The position numbers and the translations under genes were made by a program. Positions 35,408 through 47,541 of a stretch of 64,000 nucleotides of DNA are shown piece by piece. The DNA is from Limonium bicolor (lineage: Eukaryota; Streptophyta; Magnoliopsida; Caryophyllales; Plumbaginaceae), in the NCBI GenBank assembly GCA_023374045.1, contig CM041780.1, forward strand, positions 96,319,005 to 96,383,004, in the 5' to 3' direction. Below the pieces are notes generated by a model that was given only the letters and a program-made list of their open reading frames with translations, was not told the origin of the DNA and made no database searches. Position 1 is the stretch's first letter. Each line of letters opens with the position of its first letter.

Positions 35408-38014
35408 TGTAACACCCCACTTTACCTAGCTTTTTTTTAACAATACAGCGGAAGTCTGACTACACTACCCGGGGTGCTACAGCCACACCCACACTCACTG
35501 TGGATGCTAAGGCTAGATACCACTACTATACCAAATTAAGTTAAACTCTTAACCATTATATATATATATTCAAAAATCAACCATAACCTTACTCTCTAAC
35601 ATCGACTAACATCTTTCAGAACTAGGTATTAACTTACACCAACTTTACTAGCTTATACAAAAGTGTTTAAACCTATTACAACCGAACTTAATTAAAATAC
35701 TACGTCGTCTTCTAACTTCATTCTCTGGTCTCTTTAGCTCCTCTCTCTCATGCTACTTCCTAACCTGTTCCTGTGGTCAGTCATACAATCACAGAGAAAA
35801 GACCACAGGCACATGCCAGAAAATAAACATCAGCAAAGCTGAGTAATTCTTGCCACCACATGTAAAATACATTTAGTTCAAGAAAACACTTTAAAATAAC
35901 ATAATAACACACAAGTAATCAAACAAATCAGGAACCATCTAACCACTTTACCAAAATACAAACCAAATACCAACCAAGATAATACCACCAAACTTTAGTC
36001 CATTTTAGTCCTTCCACCAATCCTCGGGCACACCGGTCTTTCGACAAAGAGCACTAAGGCTCTCGGCCCCTTGGACAATTATTTCTTCTACCTCACCCCA
36101 TGTCCTTAAGTGTGCACACCCCCTATAGATCATCAGCCTATAGAGTGGATCATGATGGCTTGCCCACAATTCATTGGTAGTGGGAAAAATCAGTGTCTGG
36201 CCTCCGAGGGCTCATAAACTTGTGTCCAGATTCCAAAGTGAGTACCAAGTGATTAAGCAGTACAACCACGTCCTTAACCTTAATAAATCATCCACACAAC
36301 ATACCAAAAAGAATCAAAGCACATATCAACCATTAACCATATCAAAACCAAGTTAGGACACATCATAAACACCTTGAAAATACCTTAAGAACAACCCCTT
36401 GTTTAAGGTCTTACCTCTATATAAATTCGACCCATCTTTTAACCAGTTCAATATCAACATCTTATGAGTATTTGGTCATGAAAACAAAGCAAGAGACCTT
36501 CGAAAACCACTTCATAATTTGAATAGAGACCAGAAAGGTCTTAAAGCATTTTTAGGTCTTGTCTTACCTTTAACTCATAAAAACTCAACTGGAGAACTTA
36601 CCCACGAACTGGAATATTGTAAAGGGATAAGTACTCATCCTTTTTAGCTAAAAACCCACGGAAGTTATTCACGAAAATTACAACCAAGCTGGCTCCAAGT
36701 TAAAGCACCAAATTCACAGAATATGACATCAAAAGTTCAAGGTTTGTTCACCAAGTTTCCCAGAACTTCTCGGGCTTATTATACATCAAAATCACCATTG
36801 AAGAGTCTACGTTCACACCATGAAAAGAGTTAGAATAGATATGCAGTATAAATTGCCGAAAAGAGCACAAACAGAAAGCGTCACCAGATTTGACACATGA
36901 GGAAAGCTTGGTGGAGCACGGGAACTACTTGGCTCCTTCTCGCCATCTCTCTTCACCAGCAGGTAGGTACTTAAAATAGCTACGTGGGGATACCAAGAAC
37001 TCCTAGATATTCACTTGGGAAGGCCTCCAAATCCTCTCACCTTTACATGGATTATGCACTGGGAAGGTAATTGGCTTCTGTTTTAGTGTTCTTGGGTGGC
37101 TGGCTTGATATACCCTTTTAATTCGAGTTTCTCCGTGTTTATGGAGGTAAGAAGTATATTGAGGTGTGGTAGTAGTCCAGGTCGTGGCTCTCTTCTTATA
37201 GGCAAAGGGAAGAAGTCTTAAGACTAAGGAAAGGCTTATAAGGGTGACACCTAGCTTAGCACCCATCCTCCGCTTATTGGCTATTGATTTGGCTATGTTT
37301 AAACATGACACATATGTGGTGACAAGGCTGGGTCGTGGTCATCTAAAGGAGAAGCCATCATGGGCTGAAAACTAATGATAATATGTAATAAATTACATTA
37401 AAGTTTATTTAAGGTGTTTTAAGAGCAAATAAGTAACATGTTGTTTTACTTTGACTTAAAATCTAGCTAATGACCTTGTGACACCTCCTACTAGCTTGCT
37501 TCACCTCCCTACTTGCTTGCTATCTTGTGTGGATAACTTTTAACCAATCGTTTCGCGACACCTCGTGCATCTCGACACCTCGTGCTTCCTGACACCTCGT
37601 GCTTAGGTTAACTAGGTTGCCACCTCATGCTTCCTACCAACTAGGTCGCCACCTTGTGCTTACCTTAACTAGGTCTCCACCTCATGATTACCAAGCTGTT
37701 TAAGAAGTTTCCTAAGGAGCAAAGTAATTATGATGGAGTAAAACTAGCTATGGGGGCATTTCCAGCTACTAGAATTTTACCGGGTCTTGTAGAATTTTCT
37801 AGGGCTTCCATCTCTGGTATTAGGCTTTCCTAGGGTCATATCGAGTTTCCAAGGCTTTCCTAAAGTTTCTAAGGTCGTTTATGGAGTTTCCAAGACTTCC
37901 GGGATTTTCAGGAGCTAGGGTTCCTAGGATTTCCGGGACTTTCGGGAATTAGGGTTTCTCGCGTTTCCGGGACTTCCGGGACATTAGGGTTTCTTTCTAA
38001 CTTGGGGTATTTCA
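35408..38014 (-). mobile_element. Fam4 LTR 2 (2.6 kb)
   Basis: Near-identical to LTR 1 but longer, partly because the 17-bp minisatellite region (37557-37690) has extra units. Its right edge (GGGGTATTTCA to 38014) lies directly in the copia gag, so the array inserted there. Confidence 0.88.
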
Positions 38015-38549
38015 ATTACCGTCTCTGCCCATTCTTCTCTGAGACTATCCAGCAGCTTATGCAAGACACTCTCTCTATCCGGTAAGATGTTAACTTCCTG
38101 CATAGTAGTAGTTACTAAATAAAAATGATCAAGCACTTCTTACAGAGACTCACCGGGTTTTTGCAGAAAAGTTTCATAGTCCATTCGATGTTCTTGAGCT
38201 TTGCATTTCTTGAGTTCAGTTACTCCTTCGTGGGTAGTTTGAAGGAGAGTCCATATCTGTTTGCAGACTTGCAGTGGTTGACTCTTCTTTGTTCTGGAAT
38301 GGACAGACAAGTGTATATTACGCGGGATGCTTGTCGATTTAGCTCATACCTTTTGCGATCTGCAGCAGTCCATGTGGATCGATCTGGATTGACTGTGAGG
38401 TCTCCTCCAGTGACTATCTCCCAAAGTTCAGAGTTGACTGACTCAATGTGTTGCTCGATCTCGTTTTTCCAGTGGTCGTAGTTGGTGGAGGTGAGTCTGG
38501 GGTGATCGAAGTGCATTTTGTTGTTTTGATTGGCGAAGAGGTCTGCCAT
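38015..38549 (-). pseudogene. gag: Ty1/copia gag N-terminal fragment
   Basis: It is read on the minus strand from ATG 38549 (MADLFANQ). LTSTNYDHWKNEIEQHI and ELWEIV are typical of the copia Gag N terminus (DUF4219/UBN2-like). After a frame change near 38275 it continues with IWTLLQTTHEGVTELKK and YETFLQKPGESL, the usual copia Gag order, then a TAA near 38142 and further readable codons up to the Fam4 LTR edge. The rest of gag and all of pol are missing from this window. Their loss on the far side of the Fam4/Fam1 arrays suggests a rearrangement. Confidence 0.85.
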
Positions 38550-38580
38550 TGTTCGTTGATTGACTGTCAGCCTAAGCAAG

Positions 38581-38593
38581 GCTCTGATACCAC
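38581..38593 (-). promoter_or_regulatory. Copia primer binding site
   Basis: GTGGTATCAGAGC on the minus strand, one base from the LTR end TGTAGG (plus-strand reading); the usual tRNA-Met site. Confidence 0.85.
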
Positions 38594-38594
38594 G

Positions 38595-39407
38595 TGTAGG
38601 ATAGGGTGGCTAACTTAAACCAACTCAAGGTGTGAGTCCAAGAGTTGGTTTGACTCAATCGGTCTTTGAGAGTAAGAAACACTTTGGGATGTAGAGGCAC
38701 TCAATCGAACTGGTTAAAGAAAGCGTGCAGAAGACTTGAAGAAACTGAAACGAAATAATGCTTGAAAGATAGACAGACTCTTTGGAGCTCAACAAGATGC
38801 ACAAATAAGCTATTTTATTCTCTAGTCAAAATAAAACAACTTACAAATGTCCATTAAGTAGAGGAGATCTACTTAGCGGTTTTTCACTCACTCACCCAAT
38901 ACACATTCTGATCAGAACAGTGGTAAGTGTAGCAAAACTAGGATCTTCCTAGGCAGAGTCTATCTAGATTGCACTAACTAATTTGGTACGTATTCTCTCT
39001 CTGACTTACAAAGACAATTTCTTTCTCTCTCTCTAAGCTCTGTAATATTTCTCGATGAAAACGCACGTAAAACTAGCTATTACAATACTTATTTATACTA
39101 GCACTAGAAGCAGCAGGTCGAGGGAGTTAGTTCCGAAATTGTCGGAACTAACTTAGTGGGCAACGTCCTTAGGTGGTCTCCTGACTTGGGCCACGAACTT
39201 CGGATGTGATGGGGAGGCTGCATGACCGTTGCAGTGTTGAAGCATTCATGAGTTCGCTCCTTAGTTTTCGCAACGACATGGGAGAGTCTGTGATGTTTCC
39301 TTAGTTGCATGGACTCTCTTGCAGTAGCTCGCTCTTTGTGTTTGGTTGAGGATGATTGACTCTATCGAGGTGATTGGCTATCTCTGGAACACTTTGTTGT
39401 CTCAACA
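38595..39407 (-). mobile_element. Copia 5' LTR (about 0.8 kb)
   Basis: The left edge (plus-strand TGTAGG) is fixed by the primer site. The right edge is inferred from CTCAACA, which gives a TGTTGAG start on the minus strand. TATAAATA (minus, 39090-39097) and an AATAAA-type signal near 38815 fit U3 and R. The right edge is uncertain by tens of bases. Confidence 0.6.
39090..39097 (-). promoter_or_regulatory. Copia LTR TATA box
   Basis: TATAAATA on the minus strand, about 310 bp inside the inferred LTR start. Confidence 0.55.
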
Positions 39408-42128
39408 CTTTCCTTTGAGCCTCTTATCTCATTTCTCATGTCGATCCACTAGGAATGAACTTCCAGTTCCTTACGGAATGGACAGTGTGCTTCGTGTGAA
39501 ACCTTTCATCACATGGTCCAGACTACTGGCGTTACTACACAGTCTGGCTCCCATTCCATCACCTTACTTACATCGGGCTTTTATTCATAAATCTGATTGC
39601 TTCCGTGTCAATATTTGATGGCTTAAATATGCAATGGTCGCCTTGCTGCGCACCATAACTTTATCCACTTAACAGGTATTATTCTCAAGGCCTCCACTAC
39701 CGATGTAGCTTTAGCTTTCTTATATTGTCCATTGATGGCGTGATTCTTCGGTCATTTTACTTCAATGTCTTGTCTTATTTTTAATCCCTTTCTGGTGCAA
39801 ACACATTGGGAGTTCCCCAGGTTTGATGTAAGGCGGTTGTCGCATCATACTGTAAGATTGTTATCATTCAGCTCGAAGATAATTGCTTCAAATTGCAGGT
39901 TATTTCACTCAAATTCTCATAACAAGGAGAGGTATGCCCACCCTCAAGGAGTTGTTCGTTCTCCGCCCCCGTCATTTATATTATTCTCTCTATTCTCATT
40001 GGTGCCCTTTTCTGGCAATTCCTCCTCATTTAGTATAGGTTTTTATAACCACTCGTAGGTACGAGTTGTAGTTCATTCATGTCCTAGATAGCCTTTTTAT
40101 GCTTTCCTGCGCCTCGAGCTCTGATGTATTTAACATCCTTGGCTCGTAGGCCCTTAATGCTTGATTTATCTCAAGTGAGAGCCGGTGTTCGGTTCATTGT
40201 GGTATTCTTAATCATCTGTTGGTTATCCACGTAATTCTCTTGTTCTCTGAACTCTGTCAATGTTGGGTCACATCATTGAAGGTACTATTGGGTTTCACAA
40301 TAAGTTGTTGTTATCTCGCTTCCGTGCGGAAGTTCGCTTAGGTAATCCGATGTTAATCGGTGTCTGTGACAATACCCGCTCTCATAGACTTGCATCTTTT
40401 AGCAATTAAGGATTCGTTTTCATTAGGCCTCTGCCTTCCGGTTGTCTAAGTCGGATATTTACCCTGGCTATCATGTGCTGCCATTTCAATACTTGTTCAA
40501 CTTTCATTGACTACACCACCCGTTAATGACTAATCATACTTGGGGGTTAATGAGTTAGGCAAGCAATACAAACCATAGTTATGGTTCCTTTTTTGCTCAA
40601 CTATACAACTCTATGGTGTAGTCCTTTTGAGGTTATGTCCTTCGTGAGTGCACGTCTTTGATCCTAGGTAGGTCATTGCTTAAATTTGTTTTCTCTGATT
40701 CTGTTTCTAGGGTTATCAACATCTTCAATGAAGAGTGTTGTTTGTTAATGGTATTTCTGGGAGTTCATCTCGTTTTTATTGAAAGTTGTTATGTCATCCG
40801 TCTTCATTGTATGCGTAATACCTTCCTTGTAGGTTATTACTTACATCTGGTCTTCTCACATTGTTGAGTAATCTCTTCGGTTCTTCCATTCAAGGTTAGG
40901 CATGGTTTTGGCTGATGTTCTTACCTGTAATGTCGGTTGTCTGGTTGTTGATGCTCATGTCGTTTAGTTTCCTGACCAGGTCCAGCTCCCTGCTGACTGG
41001 TATATCGATTTAGTTGTCATGGTCAGGCCGTCAGGCCCTCCCAATGTTTCGCTTTCAGTCTTAAGGAATTGTAATCCAGTGCTAATATGTATTATATCCG
41101 TGGTTTTTACCATTTGGTCTTCAAGGCTTCCCGTATAGCTTCATTGCGGCAGCACTTGCAAGACAAGTGCGCCATGCAAGATGGGCTATCGGTATGTGTA
41201 CGTCGGTAATGGTACATTCTCCTAAACTCCATGTAGGTGGTAGTCGATGGGACACCTTCTTTGCCCTTTTTGGCTTTGGTTAATTGTTATCTGGGCAACT
41301 TCCTGACTGGTTTTGTTAGTATAGTTACTTATCAATGTATTCCTCTTTCTGAGGGGACCCTTTTTCGTTTGCTTTCGCCTTGGTTCTCACTCTCGTTTCC
41401 ACACCTTCATCGTGGTTATCGAGTATTGACTCTCCTTAGGCACTATGTCGTAGTCCTATCTTGGAGTATGACTTGCAAATGCATTCGTAGTCGTCTGAGC
41501 TATTGCAGTCAGGTCTTTACAACCACTTTTTTGTGTAGGTTCGGAGTTATCCGCTGCATAATTGACTTTTAGGTAGTCCCTATGCTCTTGCGCGGTATTA
41601 TCCCACTGTTATTGCTCCCTTGGACTGTTGTCCGGTGATTCTGTCACTTCTCTTGTCCTCTCATTGCATACGTAGTGCTTTTCTTCTTACTGGTATGGCG
41701 GGGGATATATCGACTGCGTAGCATGTCGACCCGAGTTGCCGGTAATTATTATTCTCTCATTGGTCGGATTCCGTGGGTAGCGCCTGTTTCAACGTTGCGC
41801 TCCAATTAGGACCTTCAACTCTTGGAAGACTATTGCATAACGAGGTGCTTCTCGTATTGCATAATGTAAGTAATTGCCAGATTGGATTTTCCCGAGTAAT
41901 AGAAAGCTTGTCATCTCTCTAGCGTTCATTTCCGGTATCTTAGAACCAGGGGCGCGCAGGGCGGGTCAGGTATTATAGATATCCGATACACATCGGGAAA
42001 TCCTAATTAACGCACCTCTCGCACTAATACTCAACCCTTATCCCAAAGTCTACTATTCCAAACTCGGTAATTCCTAAGCTCGGTAATTTCCAGTCATCAG
42101 AGCGTAACTACGCTCTGATACCACTTTT
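39408..42128 (-). mobile_element. Fam5 interior, minus strand, no recognisable coding
   Basis: It lies behind the primer site at 42112-42123. The first 300 bases (minus strand) match the Fam2 leader at 47340-47541 and its continuation after 55633: for example AATACCGAGTTAGGAATTAG against a close variant, then CCCGCCCTCCGCAACCCC against CCCGCCCTGCGCGCCCC. Beyond that I see no Gag or Pol motif on either strand; open frames are short and of random composition. It is a decayed or non-autonomous interior. Confidence 0.6.
42096..42123 (-). promoter_or_regulatory. Fam5 primer binding site inside a hairpin
   Basis: TGGTATCAGAGC is the minus-strand reading of 42112-42123. The arms 42096-42106 and 42109-42119 form the same 11-bp stem as in Fam1. 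Confidence 0.85.
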
Positions 42129-43024
42129 TGTAACACCCCAACTCCAAATACAATGATCGTCGCCCTAAGTCGATCTCGTTCATTAACAACGCAGCAGAAA
42201 AGTTCTATAAATTGGTGTTACCGCCGTTAGTCACCCACTTGACCAACTAGGCCTATTTTCTTACAAGTCACAGTCTGACTAACCTGATAATAACTCGAAC
42301 ATCTATACAATACAATCCATAACCACAACTTATACCGAGTATCTCATATCCTAATACATCATACTAAATCTCATCTGTTACTAAACGAGTGTACATGCAC
42401 AACTCGTGTAACAAATGTAAAAGCAACCTGAAGTACTCTACCCGTTCCTACTCTCAGGATGGTCGTCTTCTGCTATTCACCTGCAAAATAAACAGTTGCC
42501 CCCGAGGGGGTCAGCACCTTTGTTGGTACGATTCTCTTATAGCCCCCAAGCTAACGGGGCTACGACAACTAATTGTCGATAGCATGAAATTGATTAGCTA
42601 CACAACATAAGTAAGAAGTGCAATAAACAACAAGCCACATATGAACATACATAGTTCACACACAATGAACGACTTAAAAGCGTTCCCTTAATAAGTGAGT
42701 TAATCATTTAACTCCTTAAGATATGATTTCTCTTAATGTTAGTCAATTCTTATATTACCTCAATCTTAATCCTTATCTCAATCTTATCTCAATTAAGACA
42801 ACCGTTCTTTAATTAGAACTGATTGTACCTTAGTTCGTTGTTTATTTGTCGGGTTGTTATTAACCCTAGCTAGTGAGTTATCAGCTCCACTAGTTTAAAT
42901 AAATAATATTTCTTAAATTATGAGGGGTGTAGGCTTGACCCTCCTGCGCCAGCTGAATTTGCCTCCCACCTCGAACTGTTCATCCATGGTGGTTGTCTAT
43001 TAGTCGAATCTAGGCGACGAGTCC
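42129..43024 (-). mobile_element. Fam5 LTR, 3' part, interrupted by Fam2
   Basis: The left edge TGTAACACCCC is the reverse of the common LTR end. It contains the double hairpin (42499-42526), a TTAGTCAC hairpin (42226-42248) and a TGCTGCG variant of the U5 motif. The Fam2 LTR begins at 43025; the rest of this LTR should lie beyond the window. Confidence 0.78.
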
Positions 43025-45141
43025 TAAAATATCCCGAACTTAAATATGGTGATTAAATTATTATAATATGGTATTTAAGGGCCTAATAGTTCCTAAGTAA
43101 TTTTGGTAAGGACTATAAATCCAAAAGAAATGAGAAAACGCTTAAAAAGTGAAAAAACACTAAAATAAGCGTTATATAACCATAGGAGGTACGAGACCTC
43201 GGTTAGAGTATTATATGGATTCCTAAGGCTTATTCATGCTAAAATAATATATGGGAATGATTCCCAAAGAAAACGGATCCAAATAATGAATAAAACGCTA
43301 ATAAAGCTTTAGCGCACGTTTTTTGAGGAAACCCGAAAACGTAACTTTGAGTGGTCAAACGAACCCGTAAAAATATAGTTCATTAAATAACAATAAATAA
43401 ATATTAATGAAAGCTTAATAACCATTAAAATTAAAGAAACGAGAAAATTCTAGAAAACGGGCCTGGTTAGTGAATAGTGCTAAAACCGGGTAAATTTACG
43501 AGCGTTCCTGTAAAAGACGAAAAACGCTCCAGTGTGTATATTAGTGGGCCGGTTTTACTATGTGTAAACAGCCCTCTCACACACTAGACTAATCTATTAA
43601 TTTAAGGGGTTGAAAAGTCAAAAGTAAAAAAAATACAAAAAGTGAAAAGGCCTCTCTCTCCTCTCATTTCCTCCTCTCTCTCCTATTCTTCCCTTCCCCA
43701 TCGTGAGACTCCTCTTCTCCCCCTTGCAGTCGATTTCTGAAGCTCTCCCATGGCTTCCATGGCTACCCAACATTCCTTCCATGCTCAAGCTCCACCGAAA
43801 CTCCAAATGAGAAATAAACCACATATTTGAACTCCCCTCCTCAAGCTCTACACTTCTATCTTTTCAAAATCTAAAAATGAAGAAGTTTACCTCCATGGGT
43901 TTGGGGCATTGAATAGAAAATGGCACCATTTTGAAGCTTGGAGTCTCCCATTCCTTCTAAGGTAAAAAGTTCCAAGAAAAACCCATTTTTTTCTTTACTC
44001 TCTATAGTGGCCGATTTTTGCCCCCTTTGTAATGCCTTGTCTTCTTCTTGATTTGAGCTTGGTTCAACTCTCCAATGGAGGAGGAACTCTCCTTTGTATT
44101 CAAGGCTTAAAAACCTCTCTTGAAACTCCAAGGTAAAACACTAACTTATGGCATTTAAGCCCTTTCATTGGATTAGAATTATTCAATGGGTTAAGGAGTT
44201 TAATTATATTCACTTTGTGTTTCTTGATGTTGAGTTGGGGTTTGGCAACCCATTGCTCAATTTGACCGAAATGAAGAGAGGAGAAAGAAGGGAGCAAAAG
44301 AGGAATTATGAGAAAATCTAAGGTAAGAAACCCTACCTTAATGTATACCTTATATGTACTAATGTTGGGATGGGTAAATCAATAAACGAAACCAAAACCT
44401 TGCTAGAAGTGTATTAGGTTGTAGTATGAGGACTTTGTGAATGTTGTTTGTATTGGAGGCCTTAGAGCCAAGTAATTTGAGTATGTCTATTGGTATTGTT
44501 GTTTTAGGAAGTATTGATAAATTGATATTTCTTTGAGTGCTGGTAGGACCTGTGGCTAGTTTAGGAATTATTTTGATAAGAAAGAATGGATTTGGATATG
44601 CTAGGTTTATAGGCAAACTATGGCAAAAATTGTAGAAAAATAAGCATTTTTGGATGACTTGGTGAATGGAGAACCAAGGTGTGTATTGGGTTGAGTAGAG
44701 ATGTTTAGTAACCAAGGTATGGTAGTTGTAGGATGAGAATAAAAGGGTGTAAAATCTGTGGTAAATAGCATGTGAAATGCATTGGAAAAACAAGAGAAAG
44801 AGTTAGTGTTTGTAATCTTGAAGATGGAGATTTGACTTGGGTATAGGTAGTGCATATGTCTAGGAATGAATTGGTAAGGTAAAATGAAGTTAAGACAAGA
44901 TGCAAAGTGCAAAGGGTAGTGTAGAAATACACAAGTGTGCATTTGTAGAAATGAGAATGGAAATTTGTAGAAATTGGGCAACAAGTTGAGTATGGATTGG
45001 ACCAGGGATTTGAGGTGGTTTAAGGAGTGTTTTGAGGTGTTTAATTATGTAGGAAACTTGTGGAAACTTTATGGAATGATTAGGGGTGGATTAAGGGTTG
45101 ATTTGGGGTTGAAAAATGACCATAATAATAGTTTTTAGCAG

Positions 45142-45309
45142 GGTCCGGGACTTAGGATATGTACCAAGTCCCGGACCGCTTAAAAAAAAGGCCCGAGAGT
45201 GAATGCAGGAATTGGTCCGGGACTTAAATCCAGGACCAGGTGAAAAATCAGACCGAAAGTCAAGATAAGTGTTGGTTCGGGACTTAGGGTCCGGACCAAG
45301 TCCCGGACC
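45142..45309. repeat. Hairpin array in Fam2 5' LTR, three units
   Basis: GGTCCGGGACTT (45142-45153) pairs perfectly with AAGTCCCGGACC (45166-45177). Two more units follow near 45214 and 45273, spaced 72 and 59 bp. Unit 2 has a damaged second arm. It sits in the LTR middle, as does the Fam1 array. Confidence 0.85.
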
Positions 45310-46369
45310 ACCCAAAAATGCCCAGAAAGTGTTTTAAAGTGTCTAGAACATGGGGGATTGATTGGTAATGGTTTTAGAAGTTATTAAGGCCTTGTTTGGT
45401 GATACTTAAAGGTCCTAAGAAGTGTAAACAAGTGTAGGAAATGAATGGGAAGTAAGGACATAGTTTGACATGAGTGAAACTAAGTATACCGGGACAACGG
45501 GGTAGTACGGGAGTAGTAGTTGTTGATGTACTGTATGAGCATAGCATTAATAACAATGTTTGAAACATTACCAGTGGAACAAGTGTGAACCAAGGACAAG
45601 GGAACACATGGTAAAGCTAACTCCGGTGAAAGGTATGATTTTCTCATGCCCCGTATGCTAACCGAGTTACGTTGACTTGTGTGTTGTATGCCGGCTAATC
45701 AAGACTAAAGCATGAAAACGGTTTATTGTCTTTCATTGTATGTCTTTTTGTATGTTGTATGAGCTAACCCCTCTTGATTGATTGTGTGGCTTCACTTAGT
45801 GCGTAGACTGACTCATAGATGAGTCTTATGTTTAGTGACTCGTAGTCAGAGTCATGTAACGATAACGCAAACCAATGAACTCACTAGAATGTGAGAGAGT
45901 GCACGGGAGTAGTAACCTCCCGATAACGGTAGGAGAACCGAAATGAATAATCCAAACAATAAGTAGTGGAAGTATATAAATAAACCCTACTAGAGGAATT
46001 AATGTTGGTGCAAGTCATGAACCATGAGACTAGTAAAGAATGATGAGGGATCTTCAAACCCCTTAGCAACAAGTCGACCCTCTATGAGAGGACCCGACTG
46101 ATGTAAGTAATGTCCCGAACATGAGAGTATTCGATATGTTGGGGAAACCCTTAAATCTGAGAATACTAGACGTTGGTAATTCCCTAAGCTAATGGAGGTT
46201 ATCGAGATAGATACTTCTAGGCTAATCCATGAGATTGGAGATACTCTGAGAGAGGAGTGTTGGGAATTTGATTAGTCCGGTAAAAATGGACACTTGTATA
46301 TTTAAGGAGCTAAGTGTATAGCCTTTGAATTTGTAGGCCCGGTGGCGAGTCTTGTGTATGACTTCGCCC

Positions 46370-46630
46370 AGAGACCAAAGTAATGAGTATTGAGTATTGC
46401 GTATGTATGAGTAAAGTAATGAGTAATGAGTAAGTATGAGTACGTAACGAGTAGCGAGAAATGAGTAAATACGAGTAAGGAGAAGAGTATGGGTACTGAG
46501 TATGCAAGAGTAAGTGATGAGTACTGAGTAAGAGTAAGTAATAGTAGTAGTGAGTCCTGAGAAGAGCATGAGTAATTAATGAGTAAGGTAGTGAGCGTAG
46601 TGTGAGTAAACAACGAGTACGTAAGATTAA
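46370..46630. repeat. GAGTA/GTAAT-rich low-complexity tract
   Basis: Dense irregular repeats of GAGTA with GTAAT and GTATG spacing. The open frames on the minus strand are produced by the repeat. Confidence 0.75.
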
Positions 46631-47322
46631 GCCTGGTGTAAGCTTGTGAACCCGAGTAAGGAGAAAGAGAGAATCCGATGGAACCGGATGAACGAATAAC
46701 TAAATGAATGGTGACTAAGAAATTGCCTTCCTTGGTAGGTAAAGAACCTTATGTATGTATGTAAGTATGGTTGATTGTATTGTTGTAGCATGAGTATGTA
46801 TGTATGCATGTAAAATGAACTCCATGTATATCCGACCCAAAGTAGTCGGCGTACCGTGGTTAGCATGCGGTATATGCGAATTTCATATGCAGCGTAAGCT
46901 GACCCCCAAGGGGGAACGTTTTTAGTGTGCAAGTATTCGAAGCTGACCACCGTTCGAGAGAGTAGGACGGGGACTGCTATGTAAGCATGGGTAGTTGTAT
47001 AATAGGGATTGTATTTGTAATGTATTGTGAATTGGAAGTCCAAACTGTATTGGTAATTTAGGATTGTAGTAGACTCGGTATAGTATTGTATTGGAGTTGT
47101 AATTGAATTATGGTGGAGTATGCAAGGGAAAGTATTGTATTGTGTAGAGTACTCGGTATGTTCAATTCATCAGACCGATAGTATGTAGTAGTGTATCTGG
47201 CCTTGTTAGTCACGTGGGTGACTAGCGGCATTGTACACCCGCCGTCGTGTATGTATTATCCGCTGCGAAGGTAAGCGTTGTACAGTAATGACAGTATTAG
47301 CGGTAGGGGTTTTACCAAAAAG

Positions 47323-47350
47323 TGGTATCAGAGCGAAGTATCGCTCTGAT
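47323..47350 (+). promoter_or_regulatory. Fam2 primer binding site inside a hairpin
   Basis: TGGTATCAGAGC at 47323-47334. ATCAGAGCGA pairs with TCGCTCTGAT across AGTA. The inner pairs differ from Fam1 but remain complementary. Confidence 0.88.
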
Positions 47351-47541
47351 GGATGAAATACCGAGTTTAGGAATACCGAGTTAGGAATTAGAGACTTAGG
47401 GCTAAGGGTTGAGTGTTAGCGTGTGAGGTACGCTAGATAGGAATTTCCGTGTGAACCGGAAACCTACAACAACCATACCCGCCCTCCGCAACCCCCGGTA
47501 TAAGTTGGGAGAAGAACGCGGGAGAGATGGAAAGACCTCTC
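47351..47541 (+). other. Fam2 leader before the Fam3 insertion
   Basis: Untranslated leader; it matches the Fam5 leader. It breaks at CTCTC (47537-47541) and resumes at 55628. Confidence 0.7.

Larger units (their letters stand above)
43025..47317 (+). mobile_element. Fam2 5' LTR (4.3 kb)
   Basis: It aligns with the LTR starting at 60624; the first two bases are TA here instead of TG. It ends GGGGTTTTACCA with a primer site five bases later. It has three AAG|GTAA donor-like sites (43961, 44132, 44322), a hairpin array (45142-45309), a GAGTA-rich tract (46370-46630), a double hairpin (46890-46914) and a TTAGTCAC hairpin (47205-47226). No coding frame is credible. Confidence 0.88.

Noticed and set aside
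38125..38481. Plus-strand frame of 118 codons
   Set aside because: Antisense to the copia gag fragment, which has clear family motifs.
38595..42128. A host gene between the copia LTR and Fam5
   Set aside because: No exon-like coding, and the right part matches the Fam2/Fam5 leader, so it is retrotransposon interior.
44359..44984. Minus-strand frames of 125-144 codons in the Fam2 LTR
   Set aside because: Low-complexity Phe/Leu/Tyr/Ser composition, no homologous open frame in the 3' LTR copy at 61900-62600.
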